DNA of 64,000 bases, taken from assembly GCF_020524025.1 (NCBI RefSeq), contig NZ_JAIVKN010000001.1, positions 248,001-312,000 on the forward strand, written 5' to 3'. Within the stretch, counting starts at the first letter, position 1; each line of letters opens with the position of its first letter. The DNA is from Halobacillus litoralis. Its GTDB lineage: Bacteria; Bacillota; Bacilli; Bacillales; Halobacillaceae. The translations under genes were made by a program, and so were the position numbers. This document shows positions 10,456 to 19,144 of this stretch, piece by piece. Under the pieces are notes generated by a model. That model was not told the DNA's origin and made no database searches. It worked only from the letters and a program-made list of their open reading frames with translations.

Positions 10456-10848
10456 ATGATATTCGAATTAACGAATCAACTACGAGTTTCTAATATTAAT
10501 GAAGGAATAAGCTGGTATGAACAGTTGTTTCAAAAGCAGCCTGACTTTATTCCGCATGAAGGGTTTGTTGAGTGGGAGATGGTAACAGGGTCCTGGCTTC
10601 AGATAGCCGAGGGTGTTCCCTCTAAGGAAAGCGGTCCGTTACGTTTAGGGGTGACAAATATTGAAGCTCAACGGTCAAGAGTAATGAAGGATCTTGGTGT
10701 TGAAGAATTTGAAATTCATTCACGAGAGGAAGTTCCGGTGAAGTGGGGGACCTTCCTTGATCCATGGGGAAACAGCATCGGATTTTACGAATACCTGGAT
10801 AAAAAAGAGGAGAAAGACCGTATTGATACGGTGTTCAACCGGGGGTAG
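10456..10848 (+). CDS. VOC (glyoxalase/bleomycin-resistance) superfamily protein
   Basis: 130 residues, a single vicinal-oxygen-chelate unit: beta-strand opening FELTNQLRVSNINEGISWYEQLF and closing KWGTFLDPWGNSIGFYEY, the typical end of a VOC domain. Metal ligands are partly unconventional (the first His of classical glyoxalases is Gln here), so it may bind rather than convert a ligand. Ribosome site AGGAGA. Function cannot be assigned beyond the fold. Confidence 0.75.
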   Translation: MIFELTNQLRVSNINEGISWYEQLFQKQPDFIPHEGFVEWEMVTGSWLQIAEGVPSKESGPLRLGVTNIEAQRSRVMKDLGVEEFEIHSREEVPVKWGTFLDPWGNSIGFYEYLDKKEEKDRIDTVFNRG

Positions 10849-10995
10849 GAGCGTCTGGTTTTTCATTCACACCAGAACGGGAACTTCTATTAAGATAAAA
10901 GAAGCTTAAAACGGAATCTTTCATTTGTGAGCAAGTTATTTGGAAGGTTCAGTTTTAAGTATGTATCCCTATCTATTGAAAACAGGAGGGGTTAA

Positions 10996-11220
10996 ATGGA
11001 GATTTATTCATTCAAAAAAGAGTACGGCAGGGAAATCACATAGTTCGATTCCAACTTCATTATGTCACGTATTACCCATACGCAAAAAACTGCTCATATC
11101 GGATGTATGCATGTAGAGAAGGACGGAGATGAAATCAAAACAGAAGCCGGCTTAACTGCTATTGTGATTGAAAGTGAAGAGCTGGATCCTTCAGCTATGA
11201 CATTATTCAATAACTCATAA
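10996..11220 (+). pseudogene. Remnant of a small cupin-domain protein gene
   Basis: An excellent ribosome site (AACAGGAGGGG) is followed by ATG and MEIYSFKKEYGREIT, then a TAG at 11041-11043, then an open frame continuing FDSNFIMSRITHTQKTAHIGC to a TAA at 11218. From memory, small Bacillus cupins begin MEIY..., have ITQFDS at the site of the TAG (CAG to TAG would explain it), and contain about 50 more residues with the cupin metal motif between GCMH and the end. Here that core is missing: MHV runs straight into a tail EIKTEAGLTAIVIESEEL that resembles the family's C-terminus. So the gene has both a nonsense codon and an in-frame internal deletion. Confidence 0.7.
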
Positions 11221-11312
11221 CAATCCTTATAAAGTGTTTCGTCAGCGGGGACGATATTATTTAGGATGAATACTTCTGGTGATACACCTGCAGGAAAAGA
11301 GGAGGCATTTAT

Positions 11313-11876
11313 ATGACAACGAAAAGAGAATTATCCGTAGAACAAAGGAAAGAACTACTCAGTACATTGAAAGCTCGTTTTGAGAAAAACATGGACCGCC
11401 ATAAAGGCTTTGAATGGGATGAAGTACAATCAAAACTTGAAGCGGATCATGAGTCATTATGGTCGCTTCATGAAATGGAAAAAACAAAAGGCGAACCGGA
11501 TGTGGTCGGGTATGATAAAGATACGAGTGAATACATTTTTTACGATTGTTCCGTGGAGAGTCCTAAAGGGCGGAGAAGTGTATGTTATGACCGTAAAGCA
11601 TTGGAATCAAGAAAAAAATATAAACCGGAAAATAACGCTCTGGATATGGCGGCTGCCATGGGGATTGAACTTTTAACTGAGGAACAATACCGGGATCTGC
11701 AGCAACTTGGAACATTCGATTTGAAAACCTCGAGCTGGGTGCAGACACCTGCTGATATTAGAGAACTTGGCGGAGCTCTCTTTTGTGATCGTCGCTACGA
11801 CACCGTCTTTGTGTACCATAATGGTGCAGAATCCTACTATGCGGCAAGGGGGTTCCGTGGGGCAGTGAGGGTATAA
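11313..11876 (+). CDS. DUF4256 family protein
   Basis: 187 residues, soluble. Opens with LSVEQRKELLSTLKARFEKNM and contains LEADHESLWSLHEME, GEPDVVGYD, YIFYDCSVESPKGRRSVCYD and the end GFRGAVRV, all typical of the DUF4256 family found in many bacteria; no biochemical function is known to me. Ribosome site AAAGAGGAGG. It stands alone, between the cupin remnant and a bidirectional terminator; the 97 bases after its stop hold nothing I recognise. Confidence 0.85.
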   Translation: MTTKRELSVEQRKELLSTLKARFEKNMDRHKGFEWDEVQSKLEADHESLWSLHEMEKTKGEPDVVGYDKDTSEYIFYDCSVESPKGRRSVCYDRKALESRKKYKPENNALDMAAAMGIELLTEEQYRDLQQLGTFDLKTSSWVQTPADIRELGGALFCDRRYDTVFVYHNGAESYYAARGFRGAVRV

Positions 11877-11973
11877 TCATGTGCACAAATCCAGAATAGA
11901 TGAAATCCAGCATCAGGTGCGAATACCGAAGCAGGTGAACGACCTGTTTTAATTGATGTTGTGTACATAATAG

Positions 11974-12009
11974 AAAAGGGATATACCGGTGGTGGGATAT
12001 CCCTTTTTT
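11974..12009. terminator. Bidirectional terminator between convergent genes
   Basis: AAAAGGGATAT pairs perfectly with ATATCCCTTTT around a 12-base loop, with T-runs in both directions; it serves the DUF4256 gene and the convergent MBL-fold gene. Confidence 0.92.
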
Positions 12010-12018
12010 CGTATGAAT

Positions 12019-12780
12019 TTAAAAGGAATAGGAGTCGCCGTCATCTGGAACTAAAACTTGAGAAGCGAATCCTTCATGTTCTGTAAAGTCCTTTAACTCT
12101 TCTCTGGATAATGTCCAGTGGTTAACGGCTTCCATATGGACGACGATAATCTTTGACTGAGGAGAAGCTTTATATACTTCATAGATATCCTCTTTCCCCA
12201 TGACGAGCGATCCTCCTTCATGGAATTGGTTGTCCCCGCCATTCACAACGATGATTTCTGGATGGTGCTGGACGATTTCATTTTTGATGTCTCCATACCA
12301 TACTGTATCTCCAGCGACATATAGGATCTGCTCGTCCTGATGTTTAAAAACGACACCGCAAACCTCCCCGGTAAGGTTCAGGATTTCACCCCTGCCGTGT
12401 TGTCCTTCTGTCTTAATTAATTGAATCCCTTCAAATGCCGAGTCTTTTGATAAAACTTCTACGTTTAGAAAGCCAGCCTGTTTCACTTCCAGAGCGTCTG
12501 CTTCATTTTGAACAAACATTTGAATGTTTTTTGGCAGAGCATCTTTGGCTGCATCATCAAAGTGGTCAAGGTGTAAATGCGTAATAATGACAGCGTCGAC
12601 ATTTTCTATTATATTGTCGATGGAAATTGGTAATCGGACTAGCGGATTATTCTGATCTTGTCTTTCGGAATTTGGAAATGGAGGGTAGGACCCTTTCTCA
12701 GCCAGCATAGGATCAATTAAGAACCTTTTACCAGCATAATGTATGAAAAGCGTTGCATTTCGGATGTGTTGGATATCCAT
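12019..12780 (-). CDS. MBL-fold metal-dependent hydrolase
   Basis: 253 residues. Metallo-beta-lactamase fold with the metal motif THLHLDHFD (about residues 66-74), further ligands expected at GQHGRG (H133 region), AGDTVWY and VVHMEAVNHW. The N-terminus resembles the UlaG/UPF0173-like branch of the superfamily (QHIRNATLFIHYAGKRFLIDP), which includes lactonases and phosphodiesterases; the substrate is unknown. Start ATG preceded by AAAGGAGCTGG. Divergent from the Lrp-type gene, with 118 bases between the two starts. Confidence 0.87.
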   Translation of the reverse strand: MDIQHIRNATLFIHYAGKRFLIDPMLAEKGSYPPFPNSERQDQNNPLVRLPISIDNIIENVDAVIITHLHLDHFDDAAKDALPKNIQMFVQNEADALEVKQAGFLNVEVLSKDSAFEGIQLIKTEGQHGRGEILNLTGEVCGVVFKHQDEQILYVAGDTVWYGDIKNEIVQHHPEIIVVNGGDNQFHEGGSLVMGKEDIYEVYKASPQSKIIVVHMEAVNHWTLSREELKDFTEHEGFASQVLVPDDGDSYSF

Positions 12781-12898
12781 ATTTCCAGCTCCTTTTCTTA
12801 TTATTATCTATATTTTATACTTAGATGAATGACCGAATACAGAGATAAATTCAAGTCTTTCGGTAGTTTTACTTGATAAATGAAAGGATTAATACCAC

Positions 12899-13312
12899 AT
12901 GCTGGATCAAACAGATATGAATATATTGAACGAATTAAAAGGAAACAGTCGGATTACTATGAAAGAACTAGGGGATAAAGTTCATTTAACAGGTCAAGCT
13001 GCCGCAGCCAGGGTGGCTAAGTTAGAAGATCAGGGAGTAATTGAAGAGTACACCATTCAGGTCAATCAGTCTGAAATGGGATATTTCATTCATGCCTTTC
13101 TGACGATCTACACACAAAACACCTTTCACAAGTCCTATCTAACATGGGTGGAAACCGAAAAGGACTTTGTCATCAATCATTATAAAATTAGTGGGGATGG
13201 ATGCTATATCCTCGAGTGTCAATTTCCTTCTTATGAAAGATTGAATGAATTTTTAGTAGACTTAAATCGTCATGCAAACTACAAATTGTCCATCGTTATT
13301 AATAAACAGTGA
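12899..13312 (+). CDS. Lrp/AsnC family transcriptional regulator
   Basis: 137 residues. N-terminal winged helix-turn-helix (DQTDMNILNELKGNSRITMKELGDKVHLTGQAAAARVAKLEDQG, given by position 3-47) and C-terminal ligand-binding RAM/ACT-like domain (about 65-135). Such proteins sense amino acids or related metabolites and often regulate neighbours. The divergent MBL hydrolase is the nearest candidate target, but that is inference. ATG at 12899 has AAAGGAT at normal spacing. Followed by its own terminator. Confidence 0.93.
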   Translation: MLDQTDMNILNELKGNSRITMKELGDKVHLTGQAAAARVAKLEDQGVIEEYTIQVNQSEMGYFIHAFLTIYTQNTFHKSYLTWVETEKDFVINHYKISGDGCYILECQFPSYERLNEFLVDLNRHANYKLSIVINKQ

Positions 13313-13341
13313 ATGGAACTAAAGGACACACAATCTCTTAT

Positions 13342-13383
13342 AAAAGAGGGCAGATCATAACAATGGGATCTGCCTTCTTTTTT
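13342..13383 (+). terminator. Rho-independent terminator after the Lrp-type gene
   Basis: AAAAGAGGGCAGATC pairs with GATCTGCCTTCTTTT (one G-U pair), loop ATAACAATGG, then T-run. Confidence 0.9.
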
Positions 13384-13612
13384 GTGCCTTCTTTATCAAT
13401 GAAGGAGACAGGGTGTTGGCAGAACGAATGAAGTCTTCATATCTATGGGGGGATTTAGTCTTTTTCTATTAAAAATTAAAGGAAGAGGATGTTGGAAAAT
13501 CACCCATGCAGGGGTTGGTTGATGAAGATCATAGATACTTTAAGATGAAATATAGGTAAAATTCAATATGTACCTGATGACCGGTTCGACTTTGGAAAAA
13601 GATAGTTTGTAA
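13384..13612. other. Gap without an intact gene, possible coding remnants
   Basis: No intact gene. Short open stretches on the plus strand read coding-like, for example EEDVGKSPMQGLVDEDHRYF before a stop at about 13552 and IQYVPDDRFDFGKR ending at about 13605. They could be remnants of a decayed gene, but I cannot name a parent. Confidence 0.3.
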
Positions 13613-13660
13613 AGAGTAAAAAGGCCGCTTGAAATAGTTCAAGCGGCCTTTTTTTACTCT
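13613..13660. terminator. Long bidirectional terminator at the end of the abg-type cluster
   Basis: AAAAAGGCCGCTTGAA pairs with TTCAAGCGGCCTTTTT around ATAG, and the outer AGAGT/ACTCT also pair, giving about 20 bp. It lies 30 bases past the abgT stop on the minus strand. Confidence 0.93.
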
Positions 13661-13690
13661 TCATAGAGAAGGAATTTATAGTTTGCTGGA

Positions 13691-15217
13691 TTAATTGATA
13701 TACATGCCAACCCCTGGGCCGAATGGTATGCCTAAGAGAGCAAAGGCAAGTAGTAAAACGATCCAGACACTTAGGAAGATGACGGCATATGGCAGCATAA
13801 GTGCAATCAATGTACCGAGTCCTGCTTTCTTATCGTATTCTTTCATAAATGCAAGAACGATAATGATATACGGGTTCATCGGTGTAATGATGTTTGTAGA
13901 TGAATCGGCAATACGATAAGCGGCTTGAATGAACGCCGGATGATAATCCAACAGATAGAACATCTTCAAGAAAATCGGTGCTTCAAGCGCCCACTGGGCT
14001 GATCCACTGAAAATAAACATGTTCATCACAGCTGTCAAAAAGACAAATCCAATGACGACAGGAAGACCTGTCATATCTATCGAACCTAAGAAGTTTGCTC
14101 CACTGACCGCAATCCATGTACCGATATTTGTCCAATCGAAGTAAGCAATGAACTGGGCAGCAGCGAAAATCAGGACAATGAATCCAGACATTTCTTTCAT
14201 GGCTTCGCCCATGTATCCGGAAATATCACGTGTGGAAGTGATATTCTTAACGGTTACTCCATAAGCGACACCGATGGTAATAAAGAATAGGAGAATAATA
14301 GGAACAATTCCGTCTAAGAATGGAGAAGGGATGATGCCGCCTTCTTCATTTCGTAATGCTGAACCAGGTATGGCAATCGCAATAATCAGCAGAGCAATGA
14401 ATCCAAGAGCTGCCAGCACAGCGTTTCTGAACCCGCGTTTTTCCAATTTCGTACTTTCTTCTAACTCTGTACCGCCTTCGCCTTCGTATTTTCCTAGACG
14501 AGGTTCAACGATTTTTTCAGTAACTAATGCACCTGTGACGGATAAAAGGACGACAGAAGCAATCATGAAATACCAGTTGTCCACTGGTGTTACGACGATG
14601 TTTGAATCCAGACTCTCCATGACTTCTGTAGAAATACCGGAAAGCAGTGCATCTGTCCCTGCAATGATGATGTTGGCTGTGAAACCTGAACCGACACCGG
14701 CAAAACCTGCAGCGAGTCCGGCCAGTGGGTGACGGCCGAGTGTGTAAAATACCATGGCAGCTAGAGGAGGGACAATGACGAACGCTGCATCTGAAGCTAA
14801 GTTACCTAAAATACCAACGAAAATAACGGCATAAGTAATCATTGATTTCGGAGCTTTTAAAATGGTGCTCTTAATCGCTGTTTCCAATAGACCGACTTTA
14901 TTAGCCAGACCAATACCGAGCATCATGGCCAGTACAAGTCCGAGGGGCTTAAAGCCGGTGAAGTTTTCGAGCATAGAGGTGAGGATATATTGTAATCCTT
15001 CTCCGGAAGCTAAGCTTTTGATGGGGATTTCTTCTCCTGTCCCTGGCTGTGTTGTCGTGACTCCAAAGAGGGAAATGATCCAGGAACCTATAATGGTGAA
15101 GACAGATAGGTAAACAAACAACATAAATGGATCAGGAAGTTTATTCCCCACTTTCTCTACGCCATTTAACAGTTTTGAAAAGCCTTGTGCTTTCTTTTTT
15201 GTGCTTTTCTTGCTCAT
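13691..15217 (-). CDS. abgT: AbgT-family p-aminobenzoyl-glutamate transporter
   Basis: 508 residues with about 11-13 hydrophobic spans. AbgT proteins import p-aminobenzoyl-glutamate (a folate breakdown product) and some members export sulfonamides, driven by an ion gradient. Recognised by VEKVGNKLPDPFMLFVYL at the N-terminus, NLASDAAFVIVPPLAAMVFYTLGRHPLAGLAAGFAGV (positions about 140-176) and the end ADSSTNIITPMNPYIIIVLAF. An in-frame ATG at 15226 abuts the AAAGG ribosome site; the ATG at 15217 has proper spacing and was chosen. It is separated from the regulator gene by about 70 bases that contain one copy of a 23-bp element shared with the operon front, so it may have its own regulated promoter. 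Confidence 0.93.
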   Translation of the reverse strand: MSKKSTKKKAQGFSKLLNGVEKVGNKLPDPFMLFVYLSVFTIIGSWIISLFGVTTTQPGTGEEIPIKSLASGEGLQYILTSMLENFTGFKPLGLVLAMMLGIGLANKVGLLETAIKSTILKAPKSMITYAVIFVGILGNLASDAAFVIVPPLAAMVFYTLGRHPLAGLAAGFAGVGSGFTANIIIAGTDALLSGISTEVMESLDSNIVVTPVDNWYFMIASVVLLSVTGALVTEKIVEPRLGKYEGEGGTELEESTKLEKRGFRNAVLAALGFIALLIIAIAIPGSALRNEEGGIIPSPFLDGIVPIILLFFITIGVAYGVTVKNITSTRDISGYMGEAMKEMSGFIVLIFAAAQFIAYFDWTNIGTWIAVSGANFLGSIDMTGLPVVIGFVFLTAVMNMFIFSGSAQWALEAPIFLKMFYLLDYHPAFIQAAYRIADSSTNIITPMNPYIIIVLAFMKEYDKKAGLGTLIALMLPYAVIFLSVWIVLLLAFALLGIPFGPGVGMYIN

Positions 15218-15240
15218 GTTGACCATCCTTTCTATATTTA

Positions 15241-15263
15241 GGAAAAAATCCTTTATTGTTCCG
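15241..15263. promoter_or_regulatory. 23-bp putative operator, copy 2 (before abgT)
   Basis: Plus-strand pattern GGA-A, TCCTT, then TGTTCCG. It matches the element at 20371-20393 at 17 of 23 positions with no gap, and lies 24 bases before the abgT start, about the same distance as copy 1 from its gene. Inferred binding site of the regulator encoded at 15290-16597. Confidence 0.55.
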
Positions 15264-15289
15264 TAAATGAAAGAGGAAGGAAAGGAGGG

Positions 15290-16597
15290 TTACTCCTCCC
15301 TTACGAACTGATAGACCTTTCTCGGTCTTCCTCTTTCGCCGGATTGCTGTTCACCAGCCTGTTCCACAATACCTACGCGCTCAAGTTCAGACAGGATCCT
15401 CCGGCCATTACGTTCTGTGCTTTTCAACCAGCGGGACAAATCCTGGGAAGAGAAATATTCGCGGTGGTATTGCTTGGAATAGGAAATGACCTTGGATATG
15501 ACTCCGGGGCTAAGGTTTGCTTCTTTCATTTTATTTTGCAGGGCATGACCAATTTCGGTCGTAGGATAACTCAATGTCTTCTGTCGATGCTTCAATGAAA
15601 TGGACTGATCTTCATCGACAATGAGAAGCTGGGGCTCCTGCTCTTCTTTAATGTGACGGAAGCCGATACGTACATGGTTTTCTGCCTGGGAGACAGTCTC
15701 GCCAAAGCCTATAGAAACCCGGGCGGTTAAACTCGTCTGGAGGCGGATGTCTTCAATAAGCGTGAAGAGATCTGTTTCAGACTCTTCACTTAACTCACCG
15801 CGTGTGGTGAAAATGAAGAAGAGTCCATCTCCGAGCTGCATGACAGAACCATTTGTTTTCTCTGCAATGGACAGAAGCTGCCGTCGTACATCAAGCTCTT
15901 GATATTTGGTTTTAAACGAATAGTAGTTTTCTTCTGAGTGGGAGGCGTTCATCTCGACGCGACAGCCGATAATCGCCACTTGTGAATTGCGGAAATGCTT
16001 GGATTGGGCACGTTCCTCTAAAAATTTTATAATCATTTTAATGGATAGGTAAGAGGGAGTGACCCGGAATACAGGGACATGATTTTCTTTTAATTCTTTG
16101 TATACAGATTTGATGGATGTGATGACGACTTCAGTTTTTCCTTGTTCGTACAATTCGCGGTGAAACCGTGTAAGTTCATCTGCATGACGGACTTCCTCAA
16201 ATGGGAAGTTCTCATACTTAAGAGCATCTAATTGGTAATAGGACAGGATCTTATCAAATTCCTCACTGGCAATCGTATCGATGCTGACTTTTCGGTACAC
16301 TTGATTTGAGGTCAGTTGAGCTTCCAATAAGATTCCAAAAAAACTGGACCCGTGCAGGGGGGGATAGGCACTTTCTTCTTCAGTGATCAGTCCGTTTTCC
16401 ATAGCATAGGTGTGATTAAGAACTCCTGAGAAGAACCATTGATCGACTTCGTGCCTGTGCTGTTTTAAAATGTCCGTTACATCTGACAGTTTCTCATAAG
16501 CATAAGGATAGAAAGTAATCTGATCGAATTCCTCAGCTACATACATAATTTGTTCTACGGAATCTTTTGGTCCAATCACACCGATTTTAGTTTTCAT
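15290..16597 (-). CDS. Three-part transcriptional regulator of the abg-type cluster (putative)
   Basis: 435 residues; not a family I can name. Residues 1-185: alpha/beta domain opening KTKIGVIGPKDSVEQIMYV, resembling PrpR/periplasmic-binding-type sensor domains. Residues about 200-330: QVAIIGCRVEM ... GSVMQLGDGLFFIF ... ARVSIGFGETVSQAENHVRIG, a layout like a degenerate GGDEF/nucleotide-cyclase domain without the GGDEF motif. Residues 355-435: winged helix (FSSQDLSRWL, GRRILSELERVGIVEQ, GERGRPRKVYQF), a DNA-binding end. It overlaps the preceding M20 gene by 4 bases (ATGA), so is co-transcribed with the peptidases. The context suggests it controls this cluster; no ligand can be given. Confidence 0.7.
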   Translation of the reverse strand: MKTKIGVIGPKDSVEQIMYVAEEFDQITFYPYAYEKLSDVTDILKQHRHEVDQWFFSGVLNHTYAMENGLITEEESAYPPLHGSSFFGILLEAQLTSNQVYRKVSIDTIASEEFDKILSYYQLDALKYENFPFEEVRHADELTRFHRELYEQGKTEVVITSIKSVYKELKENHVPVFRVTPSYLSIKMIIKFLEERAQSKHFRNSQVAIIGCRVEMNASHSEENYYSFKTKYQELDVRRQLLSIAEKTNGSVMQLGDGLFFIFTTRGELSEESETDLFTLIEDIRLQTSLTARVSIGFGETVSQAENHVRIGFRHIKEEQEPQLLIVDEDQSISLKHRQKTLSYPTTEIGHALQNKMKEANLSPGVISKVISYSKQYHREYFSSQDLSRWLKSTERNGRRILSELERVGIVEQAGEQQSGERGRPRKVYQFVREE

Positions 16598-17841
16598 CCT
16601 TGCTCACCTGCTGTTGATTCAATGTAGGCGGCCAATACATTCGTCCCTTTGTTCAAGTCTTCAATGGAAGCATGCTCTTTGGGATGATGGCTGATTCCTT
16701 CACGGCAGGGGATAAAAATAAGCCCTGATGGCCAGCGAACCGCCATGTTCATTACGTCATGACCTGCGCCACTGTCCATTGAGTGAGCGCGGTATCCCGC
16801 TGTTTCGGTGATATCTTGAAGTTTCTCTTGAATGGATGAATCCAAATAGACCGAATCATTATCGACAAGCGTGTGTACATGAACATCTAAGCGGCTGGAT
16901 TGATTCATTGTTTCACAATAATTACGGATTTGGTCAGCGAGGCTTCTTTTCAGTTCATCGTCGACACTTCGAATGTCTATTCCCAGCTGAACTTCTCCCG
17001 GAATCACATTCATTACGTTCGGGGAGAGCTGAACGGTGCTTACTGTTGCTACAATAGGTGTAGATTGAACTTCATTTAATTCGCGGGCCTGTTCCTCTAC
17101 ATAAGTAACTAATGGAGCCGCTGCAACGAAAGCATCTGCACGATTGTTCATCGGTGTAGTTCCGGTGTGATTGGCCATTCCTTTAACAGTAACCTGCAGC
17201 CTTACAGGACAGGCAACACCACGGACGATGCCGATTTCTGCTTTGTTGTCCTCAATTTGAGTCCCTTGTTCGATATGGAGTTCAAGAAAACTTTCGATAT
17301 CCTCTGTGCTTTTTTCTGCTTGGTCAATGGAGTTCCAAGATAGACCATAGGATTCAACTGCTTCTTTAATAGTTATTCCGTCGGCATCGACGACACGTCC
17401 TAGTTCCTCTTTATCAATCATGCCGGCAGTTGCTTTGCTTCCGACGGTAGAGACGCCGAAGCGGGCAGATTCTTCTGATGCAAAACAGACAATATCAATG
17501 TTCTTTTCTGGTTGGAAGCCTTTATCTTTCAAGACTTTGACGGCAGCTAAGCCTGTCAGAACTCCGGCTGCACCATCGTATCCTCCACCTGCGCTGACTG
17601 TATCCAGGTGGGATCCGATAGCGATGGCAGGTGCACTTTCTTGAACGCCTTTCCATCGGGCCCATAGATTGCCGGCCTCATCTTGTGTTACATCAAGATT
17701 CAATTCTTTGGCAACATTTATGAATGCCTCATGGGCCTGTTTTTCTTCTTCGGTATAGCTGAGTCTGGTAAATCCATTTTCTTCATCCATCTCATCTGTT
17801 ACGTTGAGTTGTAACAGCTTCTCTTCTAACCATTGCTTCAT
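16594..17841 (-). CDS. M20 family Zn-dependent hydrolase (N-carbamoyl-amino-acid/allantoate amidohydrolase type)
   Basis: 415 residues. Two-metal amidohydrolase: metal ligands in IGSHLDTVSAGGGYDGAAG (about 77-95), the EE pair in CFASEESARFG, and ELHIEQG, which are signatures of the allantoate amidohydrolase/N-carbamoyl-L-amino acid hydrolase branch. MNVIPGEVQLGIDIRS marks the dimerisation domain; the C-terminal His is in REGISHHPKEHAS. Strong ribosome site GAGGAGG. It overlaps abgA by 4 bases upstream and the regulator gene by 4 bases downstream. About 40% similar in layout to the separate gene at 30557-31795. Exact substrate unknown; cluster context suggests acyl- or carbamoyl-amino acids. 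Confidence 0.88.
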   Translation of the reverse strand: MKQWLEEKLLQLNVTDEMDEENGFTRLSYTEEEKQAHEAFINVAKELNLDVTQDEAGNLWARWKGVQESAPAIAIGSHLDTVSAGGGYDGAAGVLTGLAAVKVLKDKGFQPEKNIDIVCFASEESARFGVSTVGSKATAGMIDKEELGRVVDADGITIKEAVESYGLSWNSIDQAEKSTEDIESFLELHIEQGTQIEDNKAEIGIVRGVACPVRLQVTVKGMANHTGTTPMNNRADAFVAAAPLVTYVEEQARELNEVQSTPIVATVSTVQLSPNVMNVIPGEVQLGIDIRSVDDELKRSLADQIRNYCETMNQSSRLDVHVHTLVDNDSVYLDSSIQEKLQDITETAGYRAHSMDSGAGHDVMNMAVRWPSGLIFIPCREGISHHPKEHASIEDLNKGTNVLAAYIESTAGEQG

Positions 17842-19142
17842 TGGGTATTTCCTCCTCTTAAAACGTGCGCATAAGCAGCTAGTGCCACCGGTAAAACTTC
17901 CTCGTCAAAATCGAATGCCGGCGAGTGGTGGTTCGATGGCAGATGCGTCCCGAACAACATATAAGTGGCCTGACCGCCGTGCGCTTGGACAGCATTCATC
18001 ATGAAACTGGCATCCTCTGAACCAGACACATTGGCTACCGGGTGGATATGGTTAATCCATGAACTGTGTTGACAATGCTCTTGAATCATAGGAATAAGTG
18101 AATCGTCACAGGTGATCGTTTCTGTTTCTCCCACAAATTCAATGTCTACACTTACGTCATACATGGAAGCTGAGGACTGAATGATCCGTTTTGCTTCTTG
18201 CTGCATGAAGGAATTGATCGGCTTTGACTCTCCGCGCGTTTCAATTTCCAAATATCCGGAGTCCGCTATGATATTGCGTCCTGCGCCAGCCACAAGCTTG
18301 CCAACATTGACACGGCTTACACCTTCACTATGGCGGGGGATGGCATGCAGCTGTGTGGCTGTTGTTGCTGCGGCAAGTAAAGCATTTCGTCCATCTTCCG
18401 GCTTCATCCCCGCATGAGAGGATTGTCCGCTGAACGTTACGTTTAACTTTGAAGAAGCGAGAAACCCTTTTGTTACTGCGGCAATGGTGCCAACAGGGAG
18501 GGAATTGATCCCAATGTGACCGGAATAAAATTGATCTACGTCTTCAAGCCATCCTAGGTCCGTCATTGCTTTTGCCCCACGTCCGCCTTCTTCAGCCGGC
18601 TGAAACAGGAAGGTGAATTTTCCTGAAAGCTGCTCTTTAAAATGGGCAGTTAAATGAGCAAGTCCGAGCCCGATACTAGCGTGCCCGTCATGCCCACAGG
18701 CGTGCATGAGACCTTCCAGCTTAGAAGAGAACTTATCCGCATAGGGCTGATGGTCACTATCTGATGCTTCTAATATCGGAAGCGCATCAATGTCAAAACG
18801 AAAAGCGAGGTGGGGACCTTCTTTTTTTGTGTCCCATGTGGCGGCAAGGCCGGTGTGACCACCCTTCATGAGGTCCATCCACTCCTGGGGGACACCATTG
18901 TCTAAGGCTTGTGTTTCAGCTCTTTGCAGTTCATGTTTGGGAGGCACACCGTACCGGGACTTACTCTTGACGGCATCTTTTCCGATATGGATGGAAAACC
19001 CTAGTTTTTCTAACTCTTTTCCTATTTTGTAGGTAGTTTGATATTCAAGAAAGCCCAGTTCGGGCTGCTGATGGAGCTCACGACGCCATGAAATCAACTG
19101 GGGCTTAAGTTTCTGAATAAAGGAATCAAATGCGTTTATCAT
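17838..19142 (-). CDS. abgA: p-Aminobenzoyl-glutamate hydrolase subunit A-like M20 peptidase
   Basis: 434 residues. Resembles E. coli AbgA (436 residues) along its whole length: WRRELHQQPELGFLEYQT, the inserted GVPPKHELQRAETQAL segment, GGHTGLAATWDT, the MHACGHDGHASIGLGLAH metal site (about 145-160), FQPAEEGGRGAKAM, SRVNVG, and the end SGSEDASFMM and HHSPAFDFDEEVL. AbgA with AbgB splits p-aminobenzoyl-glutamate to p-aminobenzoate and glutamate. A GTG at 19148 is too close to GGAGGGG; the ATG at 19142 is well spaced and begins 2 bases after the upstream stop. The adjacent AbgT transporter strongly supports the assignment. Confidence 0.88.
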   Translation of the reverse strand: MINAFDSFIQKLKPQLISWRRELHQQPELGFLEYQTTYKIGKELEKLGFSIHIGKDAVKSKSRYGVPPKHELQRAETQALDNGVPQEWMDLMKGGHTGLAATWDTKKEGPHLAFRFDIDALPILEASDSDHQPYADKFSSKLEGLMHACGHDGHASIGLGLAHLTAHFKEQLSGKFTFLFQPAEEGGRGAKAMTDLGWLEDVDQFYSGHIGINSLPVGTIAAVTKGFLASSKLNVTFSGQSSHAGMKPEDGRNALLAAATTATQLHAIPRHSEGVSRVNVGKLVAGAGRNIIADSGYLEIETRGESKPINSFMQQEAKRIIQSSASMYDVSVDIEFVGETETITCDDSLIPMIQEHCQHSSWINHIHPVANVSGSEDASFMMNAVQAHGGQATYMLFGTHLPSNHHSPAFDFDEEVLPVALAAYAHVLRGGNTQ

Positions 19143-19144
19143 CT

